Positions 22,471-32,962 of a stretch of 64,000 nt of DNA are shown piece by piece (position 1 is the first letter of the stretch; each line of letters opens with the position of its first letter). A program made the translations under genes and the position numbers. The stretch is from positions 58,111,213 to 58,175,212 of the forward strand of contig OY759215.1 of the NCBI GenBank assembly GCA_963662175.1, written 5' to 3'. The stretch is from Aradus depressus (Eukaryota; Arthropoda; Insecta; Hemiptera; Aradidae). Below the pieces are notes generated by a model. It searched no databases, had not been told where the DNA came from, and saw only the letters and a list, made by a program, of their open reading frames with translations.

Positions 22471-22847
22471 CAGGATGTCAAAAATAAGTTAGTCTGACCT
22501 CTCACAGATTTTTTATTTAAGTAAGCTAGCCGGCTTTCGAGGTTTCCCTCATCATCAGGCAGTCTGATAAAAATTTGAATAAACTAAATAATAAAAATAT
22601 AAATAAATAAAAATCTACAACAAAGGTTGTGACTCAGATGGTGGACAGGAATAACTCGTCTGTCCCCATCCATGATATTTTAAATTGTTAATGTTTGTTG
22701 TAGATTTTTATTTATTTATATTTTTATTATTTAGTTTATTCAAATTTTTATCAGACTGCCTGATGATGAGGGAAACCTCGAAAGCCGGCTAGCTTACTTA
22801 AATAAAAAATCTGTGAGAGGTCAGACTAACTTATTTTTGACATCCTG
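22471..22847. repeat. Near-perfect 154-bp inverted repeat with 69-bp spacer
   Basis: The left arm (22471-22624) and right arm (22694-22847) are reverse complements over about 154 bp by eye. Each arm contains, outward to inward, AAAATAAGTTAGTCTGACCT, AGCTAGCCGGCTTTCGAGG, and an ATAATAAAAATATAAATAAA stretch. Read outward, each carries CTGATGA, a GAGG..CCTC hairpin and GAAAGCCGGCTAG (22760-22791 on plus, 22527-22559 on minus). That is hammerhead-like and typical of Penelope-like termini. The class assignment is an inference. Confidence 0.85.
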
Positions 22848-22853
22848 CGAAAT

Positions 22854-24019
22854 AATCACTTCTCACTACATCAGCCATCTTCATATTAACGTCAGCTCGC
22901 AATGGTTAAACATCAGAAATTATTGGTAATACCAACCCAATCGCACCTTATTTGGGCTTCAGGTAGCCGTTGGCTAGCCGTTCATTGAAAGAAAAAAAAA
23001 ATAGTCAAAGAATATTTTTAACAAAAGGCATTTTTTGCGTTTGTGCCGCTGTTTTCGCATCCATAAATCAAATTAAAAAATAAAGAAAAATGTATTTTTT
23101 TTAAATATGATCCATTTTACAAAATATATATATAATATATGGGAGTACATTCGGTATCGCTATTCTCTTCAGCCACGACTTAACAAATACTAGGCTTTCT
23201 TATTTATTTTTTCACAATATCTCTGCAGAAAATGTAGTATAATAAAGCAACTAGTTTAGATCGCAGTTTTTCCAGCAAAATCCCTGATATAAAATGTCAT
23301 AAAAGGGAAGTTAGTTAATAATAATAATAGTGTTGTTTTATTTAACAAATTAGACACACTGTCATAACTAAATTCATAAAAAGCACTACACTGATGTGGC
23401 TGGTATACACCGTCTGTCAGGAGAGCGGGTGAAAATATGAAGCCATTACAGAATTCGCAAGCTCTTATGAGGACAAGTCTGGCCCATACTTGTGAATGCT
23501 TCTTCAAAATGGTTAGAGGCTCTTCCCCTCTCAAGCACCAATCTTATGTATTTTTGCATGATTTGATTTGCCTAAATTCATAGTATCTGATGTATCTGTA
23601 GTTTACATACTATCTCTTCAAAAGTCTTCGCAAGGAGTATATCATCAAACATATGATCCGCAACAAACAATCTAGCTGTAAGAAGGTTCAAATCCTGATT
23701 TGCAGCTACGAAGGGTACTTGAGAAGGTGTAGAAATGAGGCTATCCAGGTTTCTGTTTTCATATCGCTCAACTCCAGATTAGACAACAAAACGAACCTCT
23801 GCCGATGTTCAACAAGCATTGACCACGAAGAAGATTTACCAGATGGAAGTCATTCGATGAGGGTCAACCAGTGTTCCCACCCGGCCATGCTGACAGGACG
23901 AGGCTCTCAACAACTCAAACATGTTGATCAGTTGCGTGCCCGCTCATCAGCTTCAAGAAGGATTGTTAAACTGTGAATGCATATTTTCAACATAATTACT
24001 TTTCCAGCTATACAAAGGT
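22854..24019. other. Unassigned DNA
   Basis: AT-rich, with two incidental open frames (23256-23534 minus, 23653-23976 plus) lacking recognisable domains. No repeat family recognised. Confidence 0.35.
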
Positions 24020-24440
24020 AATTTATGTAATCGGTCAGAATTTCGATGCAGAGTTTTTAACGGAATTTCATGTTTTCCGTCCCTCTGATTCCAAAAATGA
24101 AAAAAAAAAAATGTGTGTTTGTGTGTCTGTGAAAACGATAACTCCCTTTAGAACGAAAGTATCGGTTTGTATGTGTACCCAGAACCACGTAACGACGACA
24201 CATTCATTTTCAGTCAAATCAGCGAATGGGGAGGGGGGGGTATTAGGGGGGCTTAACTCAAAACTCAAATAACTGCCGTTGTAATGAATTTATCCACACG
24301 AAATTTAGTATCAGAATTCAAAAGCCCCTTCGTAAGTCAACTATTGATTTTTTGCCCAAACGTTCTATTGATTTCGGAGGGAGAGCAAAAACTTGATTAA
24401 TTTGTTCTGGGGAAGTACATTCTCGGTGATTCACACACGA
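24020..24440 (-). repeat. Dispersed repeat family A, copy 3 (reverse)
   Basis: Begins with TAATCGGTCAGAATTTCGA and ACGGAATTTCATGTTTTCC, passes GTGAAAACGATAACTCCC and ends at GTACATTCTCGGTGATTCAC. This is the reverse of the family A order. An internal G run precedes GGCTTAACTCAAAACTC. Confidence 0.65.
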
Positions 24441-25104
24441 CTTTTTTTATTTTCTATCAAATGTTTTCTCATAAATGTTCACGATAGTTGTGTTACTATC
24501 TTACAGTAGTCAACTGTGATGATCCACAGTAGACGACCCACTCTACACACACACACCCTTCTGAAATATTACATGATATCACTACCCAACCTTTCACAAT
24601 ATAAATTATTAACTAATTCTAAACGAATATAATTGATGAGTATTTTGAGACTGGTCTGTACTACAACCTGGACTTTCTGTTCTCTAAGGAAGGTGATGGC
24701 TGGACATAGTAGGTTGCGATTACAGGTATGAGTTGGTATAGAGGACAATGTGGACCCATTTCACTGGTAAATGGGAGACTGTCTCTATTTAAGGCCCTTT
24801 AAAATGGACCTCCATTTTACACAGATATACACTTGACAGCTCTCAGAGCCTCTTTTAAAAGAGTTTTTAGAAACAGTTCTAACTACTTCCCTTTCATTTC
24901 ACAATGTATAATTACACTAGCTCAGTCAGTCGGCTCTCAACTTTAATTATTTGTCTCTATTATCTAAGTAGATTTTCTCTATTTGTGTCATTTGCAATAT
25001 TTGTTTTAGTGACGCTTCTTAACCGCAATTGAAGGTAACAATTCGCAATCATTGTTTTGTGAAATCACTTCACTTTTCATTAATGTTAGTTTTATAATTA
25101 AATA
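24441..25104. other. Unassigned AT-rich DNA
   Basis: No gene, RNA or named repeat recognised. Confidence 0.4.
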
Positions 25105-25106
25105 TA

Positions 25107-25787
25107 CAGTGTAAACTCTATATAACGACACTTAAGGGACTGCGCATTTTATGGCGTTATTGTGAGTTGTCGTTAAATGAAGAGAAGAAATATCAATACA
25201 TATTACATTACATTTAATAGTATTTTACTATTATATTATGTATTTACTAATAAAGTATAACAACAAACATTAATATTGATACAAATAACAACGCTTATTA
25301 CGCAATATATATACGCATAGCCTGTTATCTTTTTCTGACGTTTTTTGCTGCTCCAGTATTTTAATTGTATTTTCTTATGTATTTTATTCATATCTTGGGA
25401 TACTGTGGGATCAACTTGGTTATACAAAAAGTCTAGCAGCCGATGTAAACACGTGCAAGGTAATCACAACAAACAAAAGAACGAATATCTTAGAATCTTC
25501 GGTTCGTATGATGCCGACAGTCCAGGTAAATACGTGTTATGACAATAAAGCTACAAAATAACAAACAAAACAAGGTACACAGCTGCAGTTCTTATTAATT
25601 TCGGCAACTTGAAAGTACTGTTTATTGCTTAGTAATGACGTTTTCTTGTCGTTATTTAGAGTGGGTGTGATGCTACATAGAGTGTATCATTGTATGGACA
25701 ATAAGGTAAACCAACCAGATTCAAGTAATTTCGATGTTTTAGGGAGTTTGTCGTTAAATCGAGTGACGTTAAATGGAGTTTACACTG
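25107..25787. mobile_element. pogo/Tigger-type MITE
   Basis: 681 bp bounded by CAGTGTAAACTC and its inverted form GAGTTTACACTG, with a TA on each side (25105-25106, 25788-25789). Inverted ends of this form with TATAACGACA / TCGTTAAAT motifs just inside are characteristic of the pogo group of the Tc1/mariner superfamily. No transposase fragment is visible inside, so it is non-autonomous. Confidence 0.8.
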
Positions 25788-25864
25788 TATTTTTTATTTA
25801 TATTATTAGTTTAAATTCATTGTATACCTGTTTGTTTTAAAGGAACTATTTATCGCAAGTAATT

Positions 25865-26344
25865 TTTTGCTGGATCCCCTCATATGTGGGAATCTAAGGG
25901 AACGATACAGCTAAAAAAGTGGCTATGGAGGCAGCAAAGTTGCCTGGAGAAGAAATGGTAGTGACGATAATACCAGACCTGAAGAAATGCCTGCATCGCA
26001 AAATAAAATGAGAGCTGGGCCTAACAAATAAATTTAGGTCCATCAAAACAAATAAAGATAAATGAAAAAGCTCCGAAAAGCAGAATAGGCAAGAGGAGGT
26101 ATGTCTGATGCAACACCGTGCAGGTCACACTCGGCTAACCCATGGCCATCTCTTCAACAGGGTGGCAGCCCCGGGATGTGGCAAGTGTGGGGCCTGGCCT
26201 CTCACAGTAAGCCACATCCTGGAGGAGTGCCCTGGATATGAGGAAATATTATTGACCAGGGATTTACGAACAAGAAACCTACATGAGATGCTAGGAGATG
26301 ACAACTCATCTATAGAAGCCCATCCTATCCACAATGAAGACTAG
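25865..26344 (+). pseudogene. Non-LTR retrotransposon RNase H and zinc-tail fragment
   Basis: The frame starting near 25866 reads FCWIPSYVGI, a stop, then GNDTAKKVAMEAAKLP and DLKKCLHRKIK before another stop. This is the second half of an RNase H domain. After a gap the frame at 26108-26344 gives AGHTRLTHGHLFNRVAAPGC, KCG, LTVSHILEECPGY, the C-X2-C-X8-H-X4-C tail of I/R1/Jockey-like ORF2 proteins. Internal stops show that it is dead. A second decayed relative lies at 55.75-56.26 kb. Confidence 0.85.
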
Positions 26345-26918
26345 TCGTCTTATCGATTTAATATAATTTAATGACTTGTACGTCGTCAAAATTCTGGCCA
26401 TTGAACGCCGACAAATAAAATTATTCTATTATATTCTATATATATATTTTTTAGTATATTTATTATGTATATAATTTGGGGAGGGGGGCCTGATGCGGGG
26501 CTGTGGGGTTCCGGGTTGGCGCGTGCTGGCCTGGTCGGGGGCCTGATGCGGGGCTGTGGGGTTCCGGGTTGGCGCGTGCTCGCCTGGGGTTGCGCCGCCG
26601 GGGCCTCTGGTCTATTTATGTCCCAGGCTTGGGAGAGTGTGAACAGCAGGCAGTACATGCTCACCCTCCATAGCAACCCTTACTGCCTCACTGCGTTAGC
26701 ACTCTGCAGAGAGTGACCTTGGGGTGCTGCTCCTTGCCCCCTGGCCAGGTTTGGGTCGCGCCTGCTTGGTGCCCTCGGTCTCGTTTTCGGCCTTCTCTTT
26801 GTCCGATCTGGGCCACTCAGTTTATTATTGCTATTTGTTTTACTACTTTTTTATAACTGGGCGATGATAACCTTGCAGTTTTTTGCCCTTAAAAATAAAA
26901 TCATATCATCATATCATG
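26345..26918 (+). mobile_element. 3' untranslated region and tail of the same non-LTR element
   Basis: The ORF2 relic is followed by an AT stretch, a GC-rich part with a direct duplication of 53 bp (units starting near 26486 and 26539, GGCCTGATGCGGGGCTGTGG), and a terminal hairpin TGGGCGATGATAACC..GCAGTTTTTTGCCC. It ends in ATCATATCATCATATCAT. A GATGA-containing hairpin before a short repeat tail is usual at the 3' end of I/R1-like LINEs, so the element very likely ends here. Confidence 0.7.
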
Positions 26919-27382
26919 TATATAATTTTGAATATATATAATTAATTTCTTTTATTTTTAGATACAATAAAATGGCATTAGTTTATTTAGATATTTTGTA
27001 TAAGTTATCATTATTATTTTGTTTTTAAGAAAGATGGCCGACCAAGCGTGAGGACGTTATTTCCAGTATTGTTTTGGTTGTTGACGGAGTGTTGTTTTGA
27101 TGTTTGGTGTTTTTATTAGGGTGACAGAATTAAACTGAGTTCTGGAAATTGAAAGTTTTTTTTAAATATATTGTTTGGCGTTTGAATAAATATATTAATA
27201 TAATATGCGGTTAGTTGTAGTTTGGTATTTATCTTTAGCATTAATGGTAATGAGTATTATTCATAAAACACTATTGTTACGCATAATTTACAAAAACAAT
27301 AAAAACGATATAGTAAGAAAGAATTGAATAATTGAAGAAAATTTGTAAATTAATTTAATCTCGCGGCTAAGCTTTTGTTTAT
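26919..27382. other. Unassigned AT-rich DNA
   Basis: No feature recognised. Confidence 0.4.
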
Positions 27383-27735
27383 TAAGTTAGTTATTATGAC
27401 TCATGGCCAGGCTTTAACTACGAGGTCTTATCGCCTATTACCAGAGCACTCTTTCGTCACTCTGGTGGACATGAGCCCGACTCTACTGTGGAAGTCCTAA
27501 ATTTTGCCTACCCTAAATTTTTATTCACCTAGGGCAGGGGTCTTTAACGAGTAACTGACATCGTACAGGCTTGGGACCATCATAGAAATTATTAACGTCC
27601 CATCCGAACGACGGCGTGCTCAAGTTTATTTTACCTCTCAGATAAAATAAACTAAAGGCCCCGGTCGGGTTTTGAACCCACGATCTTGAGCTCAGAAAGC
27701 AAGCACGCATACCACTGAGCTACCGGTGCCCTCAA
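27383..27735 (-). mobile_element. SINE family 1, near full length
   Basis: On the minus strand the order is tRNA-like head (GGGCACCGGTAGCTCAGTGG, then B-box GGTTCAAAACCC), then GGACGTTAA, GGTCCCAAGCCTGTACGATG, CCCTGCCCTAGGTGAATAAA, AGAGTCGGGCTCATGTCCAC, GGCGATAAGACC and GCCATGAGTCATAA. It has the same layout as the 61.5-kb copy, with a small insertion in the centre. The head is tRNA-derived and would be transcribed by RNA polymerase III if active. Confidence 0.85.
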
Positions 27736-27944
27736 AAAGGTATTATCTTGTAAAGAATTAACTGGGATTATAATCCATTGTAATATTTAAGGACCCCCAA
27801 CCATCCCCACCTTGTTTAATATTTTCATTTACAGAACTATTTTAAGGATAAAGATAAACTGTATATTAAAAAAAAATTTTTTTTTACGTTTTTACTTTGA
27901 AAGAATTTTTACATCCCCCTTTATACCTATTATTGGGGATGTTT

Positions 27945-28425
27945 TGTAACCGGCCAGAAAATTGATTGCAGAATTCATATTGAAATTTATCGTCCCCTAT
28001 ATTCTAAAGTTAAAAAAAAGTCTGTTCGTTTCGATAGAATGAATAAACACATTTCATAAATGTACCCAGAACCACATAAGAAGGGCACATATTGAATTAC
28101 AGTCAGATCAGACAAAGGGAAGCTACCCTTATATTAGAAATGGGGTTAACTCAAAAATTCTAATAACTGCCGGAGTAAGATATAAGGACTTAATAAAGAC
28201 GACACTTGCATTGAAATGAAGGGGAGGAGTGGCAACACGGGCTTCACCCCCAAGACCTTATTAACTGCCAATGTAATGAATATATTGACACGAAATATGG
28301 GAAGTAAGACATATATTGATTTTCAGCAAAATCGGTCAATTGGTTTCAGAGGGAGAGAGAAAGGTCGGTTCATCAAATCTTGCAATAGATGTATATTTCC
28401 GGTGATTCACCGAGGCCTAGAATCT
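27945..28425 (-). repeat. Dispersed repeat family A, copy 4 (reverse)
   Basis: Reverse-order family A from GTAACCGGCCAGAAAATTGA to TTCCGGTGATTCACCGAG, including GACACGAAATATG and GATTTTCAGCAAAATCGGTC. The open frame at 28216-28437 lies entirely inside it and is not a gene. Confidence 0.65.
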
Positions 28426-28659
28426 AATGAGAATTGATATTTTTGAAAATGTTATTATATTAAGTGTTATGTATAAAAAATACACACATTTAAATTATTA
28501 ATATTAAAAAAATAATTATATCTATATTAATAAAGCTGAAACGGGGTTTGTTTGTTTGTATGTATGTATGTTTGTTCCAGCATCACGCCCAAACCGCTGG
28601 ACGGATTTTTATGAAACTGCCCATGTAGCATTCTTTTGAGCCCGATTGAATAAGAGGCT

Positions 28660-29364
28660 ATGTGGCGTCCCAAAATTATTATCGGGAAGGGGGGTTGTAA
28701 GGGGGGCCTAAGTATATAAATAGTGCTAACTCATTAACTAATGGTCAATTTGTCATGAAATTTCACACGTAGTCTTTTTAAAAGCCAAACAGGAAAAAAA
28801 GGTGTGTGGCGTCCCAAAGTTTTGAACGGGAGGGGGGGTTGTGGGGGGGCCTAAGTATAAATATAGAGCTAACTCTTTAACGGTAGGTCGGATTGTCACG
28901 AAATTTCACATGGAGTAATCCTGAAGGCCAAATAGAAAAATAAGGTGTGTGGCGTTCCAAAGTTTTGATCGGGAGGTGGGGTTGTAAGGGGGGCCTACGT
29001 ATATAAATAGTGCTAACTCATTAACTAATGGTCGAATTGTCATGAAATTTCACATGTAGTATTCCTAAAGGTCAAATAGAAATATTAGGTGTGTGACGGA
29101 CCAAAATTTTGAACAGGAAGGAGGGTTGTGGGGGGGGGCTAAATATACATATAGAGTTAGCTCATTAACGGTTGGTCGTATTGTCACGAAATTTCGCATA
29201 TATTATTCCTGAAGGTCAAATAGAAAAATAAGGAGTGTGGCGTCCCGAAGTTTTGAACGGGTGGCGGGGTTGAGGGGGGGGGGGGGGACTAAGTATAAAT
29301 ATAGAGCTAGCTCATTAACGGTTGATCGTATTGTCATGAATCGGATTGTCATGAATTTCACATG
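28660..29364. repeat. G-rich tandem array in H1 (unit about 150 bp)
   Basis: About five units with the order AACGGGAGGGGGGGTTG, GGGGGGCCTAAGTATAAATA, CATTAACGGTTGGTCG, TTGTCACGAAATTTCACATG, AGGCCAAATAGAAAAATA and GTGTGTGGCGTCCCAAA. The same unit occurs in the other Helitron blocks. The long G runs could form quadruplexes. Confidence 0.85.
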
Positions 29365-30430
29365 TAGTAGTAGTAACTATGTATTCGCTGTGGGGTTCAC
29401 TGTTGCAAGACATTCACTAGCTGTGATGTCCAGCGTTCCTAATATCGTACTAGCTGTGGGGTCCGCTGTTGCAAGGTACTTACTAGCTGTAGTGCTCAGC
29501 CCCAGCGTTCCTAACTATGTACTGGCTGTGGGGTTCGCTGTTGCAAGGCACCTATAAGACATTTACTAGCTGTAATGCCCAGCGTTTCTAATTACGTACT
29601 AGCTGTGGGGTCTGCTGTTGCAAGGCGCTAGCAGTGTGGCCCAGCGTATTTCACTCGTAGGTACTAGCTGTGGGGTCCGCCGTTGCAAAACTCATACTAG
29701 CTGTGATGCCCTGTGGTTCTAACTACATACTATCTGTGGGGTTCGCAGTTGCAAGGCACCTACTACCTGTAGGGCCCAGCGTTCCTAAAAACGTACTAGC
29801 TGTGGGGTCCGTCGTTGCAAAAGCATACTAGCTGTGATGCCCAGGGTTCCTAATATCGTACTAGCTGTGGGGTCCGTTGTTGCAAGGCATTTACTAGCTG
29901 TAGTGCCCAGCGTTCCTAACTTCGTACCTGCTGTGGGGTCCGTTGTTGCAAGGCATTTACTAGCTGTAGTGCCCAGCGTTCCTAACTATGAACTAGCTGT
30001 GAAATTCGCTGTTGCAAAGCACTTACTAACTGTTATGCCCAGCGTATTTAACTACATACTAGCTGTGGGGTCCGCTGTTGCAAGGCACTTAATAGCTGTG
30101 ACGCCCAGCGTTCCTAACTTCGTACTAGCTGTGGGGTCCGCTGTTGCGAGGCACATACTAGATGTGGTGACCAGCGTTCCTAACTACGTACTAGCTGTTG
30201 GGTCCGCCGTCGCAAGGCACATACTAGCTATGATGCCCAGCATTCCCAACTACGTACTAGCTGTGGTGCTCAGCGTTGCAAGCCACATACTAGCTGTGGT
30301 CACAAACGTTCTTAACTACGCACTGACTAGGACGTCCAGCGATGCTAAGTATTCACTAGGTGTGGCTTCCGCCGTTGAAAGGCGCATACTAGCTGTGGTG
30401 CCCAGGGGTCCTAAAAACTTACTAGCGTTA
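29365..30430. repeat. 66-bp minisatellite in H1
   Basis: Each 66-bp unit is two related 33-bp halves, both beginning ACTAGCTGTG: one continues GGGTCCGCTGTTGCAAGG, the other ATGCCCAGCGTTCCTAAC. Later units keep the plus frame open (29834-30466, 210 codons) and read as LAVGSAVARHL / LAVMPSVPNYV repeats. A unit length divisible by three without stops explains the ORF; no evidence for a real protein. Confidence 0.9.
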
Positions 30431-30582
30431 CAACAGCTGAAGGACTATAAGCCTTATTCCGTATGAATAATTGAAAATTATAAGATCATGAATGTACTGT
30501 CGAGGAACTGAATAGCGTTATAGAAGAGATTGGGAGAAAAATCAAAGTTCCCCGGGCAACGCCGGGTATAACTGCTATAGAT

Positions 30583-31823
30583 TTAATATTTGTTAAAACT
30601 GATAGAGAACGACCGGATTATCTGAATCCTACACAAAAATCAAAATAAAAATGTTTTTCAAAAAATTCACGCTATTTAACGGTTTATAGGCTTAATAATT
30701 GTTAAAACTGATACGACAGAATCAGATATATCCGAAAAGTCCCATCCGACGGACGACGTGCTCAAGGCTATTTTCAACCTAAGTGAAATTTCACCTAACC
30801 AGGTTTATTTACATAACATACGTCTCATTATCGAGTACCTCACATTCGAAAAAGCCCTGGATCATCGCTTAAAGTCCCATCCGAAGGACGACGTGCTCAA
30901 AGTGTTTTTTAACTTCCCGATTGAAACATCTGACCTAAGTGCCTCAGCTAGATTTCAAAGTGGTGATCCTGAGCTCGGTAGACTCCATTCTTCAAATTTC
31001 TCGCTTTTTAACGGTTTATAGATTTAATATTTGTTAAAACTGATAGAGAACGACCGGATTATCTGAATCCTACACAAAAATCAAAATAAAAATGTTTTTC
31101 AAAAAATTTGCGCTATTTAACGGTTTATAGGCTTAATAATTGTTAAAACTGATACGAGAGATTCAGATTTATCCGGAAAGTCCCATCCGAAGGACGACGT
31201 GCTCAAGGCTATTTTCAACCTAAGTGAAATTTCACCTACCCAGGTTTATTTACATAACATACGTCTCATTATCGAGTACCTCACATTCGAAAAAGTCCTG
31301 GAACATCGCTTAAAGTCCCATCCGAAGGACGACGTGCTCATAGTTATTTTTCACTTCCCGATTAAAACATCTGACCTAAGTGCCTCAGCTAGATTTCTAA
31401 GTGGCGATCCTGAGCTCGGTAGGCTCCATTCTTCAAATTTCTCGCTTTTTAACGGTTTATAGATTTAATATTTGTTAAAACTGATAGAGAACGACCGGAT
31501 TATCTGAATCCTACACAAAAATCAAAATAAAAATGTTTTTCAAAAAATTTGCGCTATTTAACGGTTTATAGGCTTAATAATTGTTAAAACTGATACGACA
31601 GATTCAGATTTATCCGGAAAGTATCATCCGAAGGACGACGTGCTCAAGGCTTTCAACCTAAGTAGAAATTGACCTACCCAGGTTTATTTACATAACATAC
31701 GTCTCATTATCGAGTACCTCACATTCGAAAAAGCCCTGGATCATTGCTTAATGTCCCATCCGAAGGACGACGTGCTCAAAGTTATTTTTAGCTTCCCGAT
31801 TAAAACATCTGACCTAAGTGCCT
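30583..31823. repeat. 441-bp SINE-related satellite, block 1
   Basis: About 2.8 units with a 441-bp period. Each unit holds two GTCCCATCCGAAGGACGACG segments about 128 bp apart, plus TTATCGAGTACCTCACATTC, GATCATCGCTTAAAG and GATCCTGAGCTCGGTAGACT. These align in order with minus-strand SINE 1 (TTAACGAGTACCTGACATTG, GACCATCGCTTAACG, ACCTTGAGCTCAG). The rest is an AT-rich segment with a TTTAACGGTTTATAG duplication. The 87-codon open frames at the 441-bp period are artefacts of the repeat. Confidence 0.85.
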
Positions 31824-32570
31824 GTAGTATTCCTGAAGACCAAATAAAAAAAAAGATGTGTGGTGTCCCAAAAATTTGAACGGTGGTAGGGGGGGGGGGG
31901 GGAGGCCTAAGTATAAATATAGTGCTAACTCTTCAAAGATTGGTCGGATTGTCACAAAATTTCACATGTAGTATTTTTAAAATCCAAATAGAAATATAAG
32001 ATGTGTGGCGACCCAAAGTTTTGAACGGGAGGGGAGATTGTGGGGATAGGCCTAAGTATAAATATAGTGCTGGCTCATTAACGTTTGGTCAGATTGTCAC
32101 GAAATTTCACATGTAGTATTTCTGAAAGTCAAATAGAAAAATAGGCGGTGTGACGGCTCAAAATTTTGTACGGGAGGGGGGGTAGTGGCGGGGGGGCCTA
32201 AGTATAAATATAGTGCTAGCTCAATAACGGTTGGTCGTATTGTCATGGAATTTCACATGTAGTATTCTTAAAAGCCAAATAGAAATATAGGGTGTATATG
32301 TCACAAAATTTTGAACGGGAGGGTGGGTTGATGGGGGCCTAAGTATAAGTATAGTGATGTCATTAACGGATGATCGGATTGTCACGAAATTTCACATGTA
32401 GTATTCATAAAGGCCAAATAGAAAAATAGGGTGTGACGTCAAAAAATTGTGAACGGGAGGGGGGGTATGGGGGTAGGCCTAAATTTGAAGATAGTGATAG
32501 GTCATTAACGGATGATCGGATTGTCATGGAATTTCACATGTACTATTATTGATGGCCAAATAGAAAAATA
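31824..32570. repeat. G-rich tandem array, middle block
   Basis: Five or so units of the same type as in H1-H3, joined abruptly to the satellite at GTGCCT|GTAGTATTCCTGAAG. No Helitron 5' end precedes it, so this block is an internal Helitron fragment. Confidence 0.8.
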
Positions 32571-32961
32571 CACTAGCTGTGATGCCCAGTGGTTCTAACT
32601 ACGTACTAGCTGTGGGGTCCGCCGTTACAAAAACATACTAGCTGTGATGCCCAGCGTTTCTAACTAGGTACTAGCGGTGGGGTCCGCCGTTGCAGAACAC
32701 ATACTAGCTGTGATGCTGAGCGTTTCTAACTACGTACTAGCTGTGGGGTCCGCCGTTGCAAAACACATACTAGCTGTGATGCCCAGTGGTTCTAACTACA
32801 TACTAAATGTGGGGTCCGCTGTTGCAAAGCACTTAATAGCTGTAGGGCCCAGCGTTCCTAAAAACGTACTATCTGTGGGGTCCGCTGTTGCAAGGCACTT
32901 ACTAGCTGTGATGCCCAGCGTTCCTAATTACGTACTAGCTGTGGGGTCCGCCGTTGCAAAA
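32571..32961. repeat. 66-bp minisatellite, middle block
   Basis: About six units of the 33 + 33 bp repeat. It starts abruptly after a G-rich unit and ends at GTTGCAAAA where the 441-bp satellite resumes, without a Helitron 3' hairpin. The same G-array to minisatellite junction appears in H2 at 36.57 kb, so the block shares descent with H2. Confidence 0.85.
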
Positions 32962-32962
32962 A

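Larger units (their letters stand above)
28521..30578 (+). mobile_element. Non-autonomous Helitron H1, altered 3' end
   Basis: Starts with TCTATATTAATAAAGCTGAA preceded by A, then TTTGTTTGTTTGTATGTATG and ACCGCTGGACGGATTTTTAT, the same 5' end as H2 and H3. The internal structure is a G-rich array and a 66-bp minisatellite. The 3' hairpin CCCGGGCAACGCCGGG is present, but the end reads CTATAG instead of CTAGT and runs straight into the 441-bp satellite, suggesting a recombination junction at TATAGATTTAAT. No Rep/helicase gene is present. Confidence 0.8.

Noticed and set aside
29834..30466. A 210-codon open frame as a host repeat protein
   Set aside because: It coincides with a 66-bp minisatellite inside a Helitron; unit length divisible by three explains the frame.
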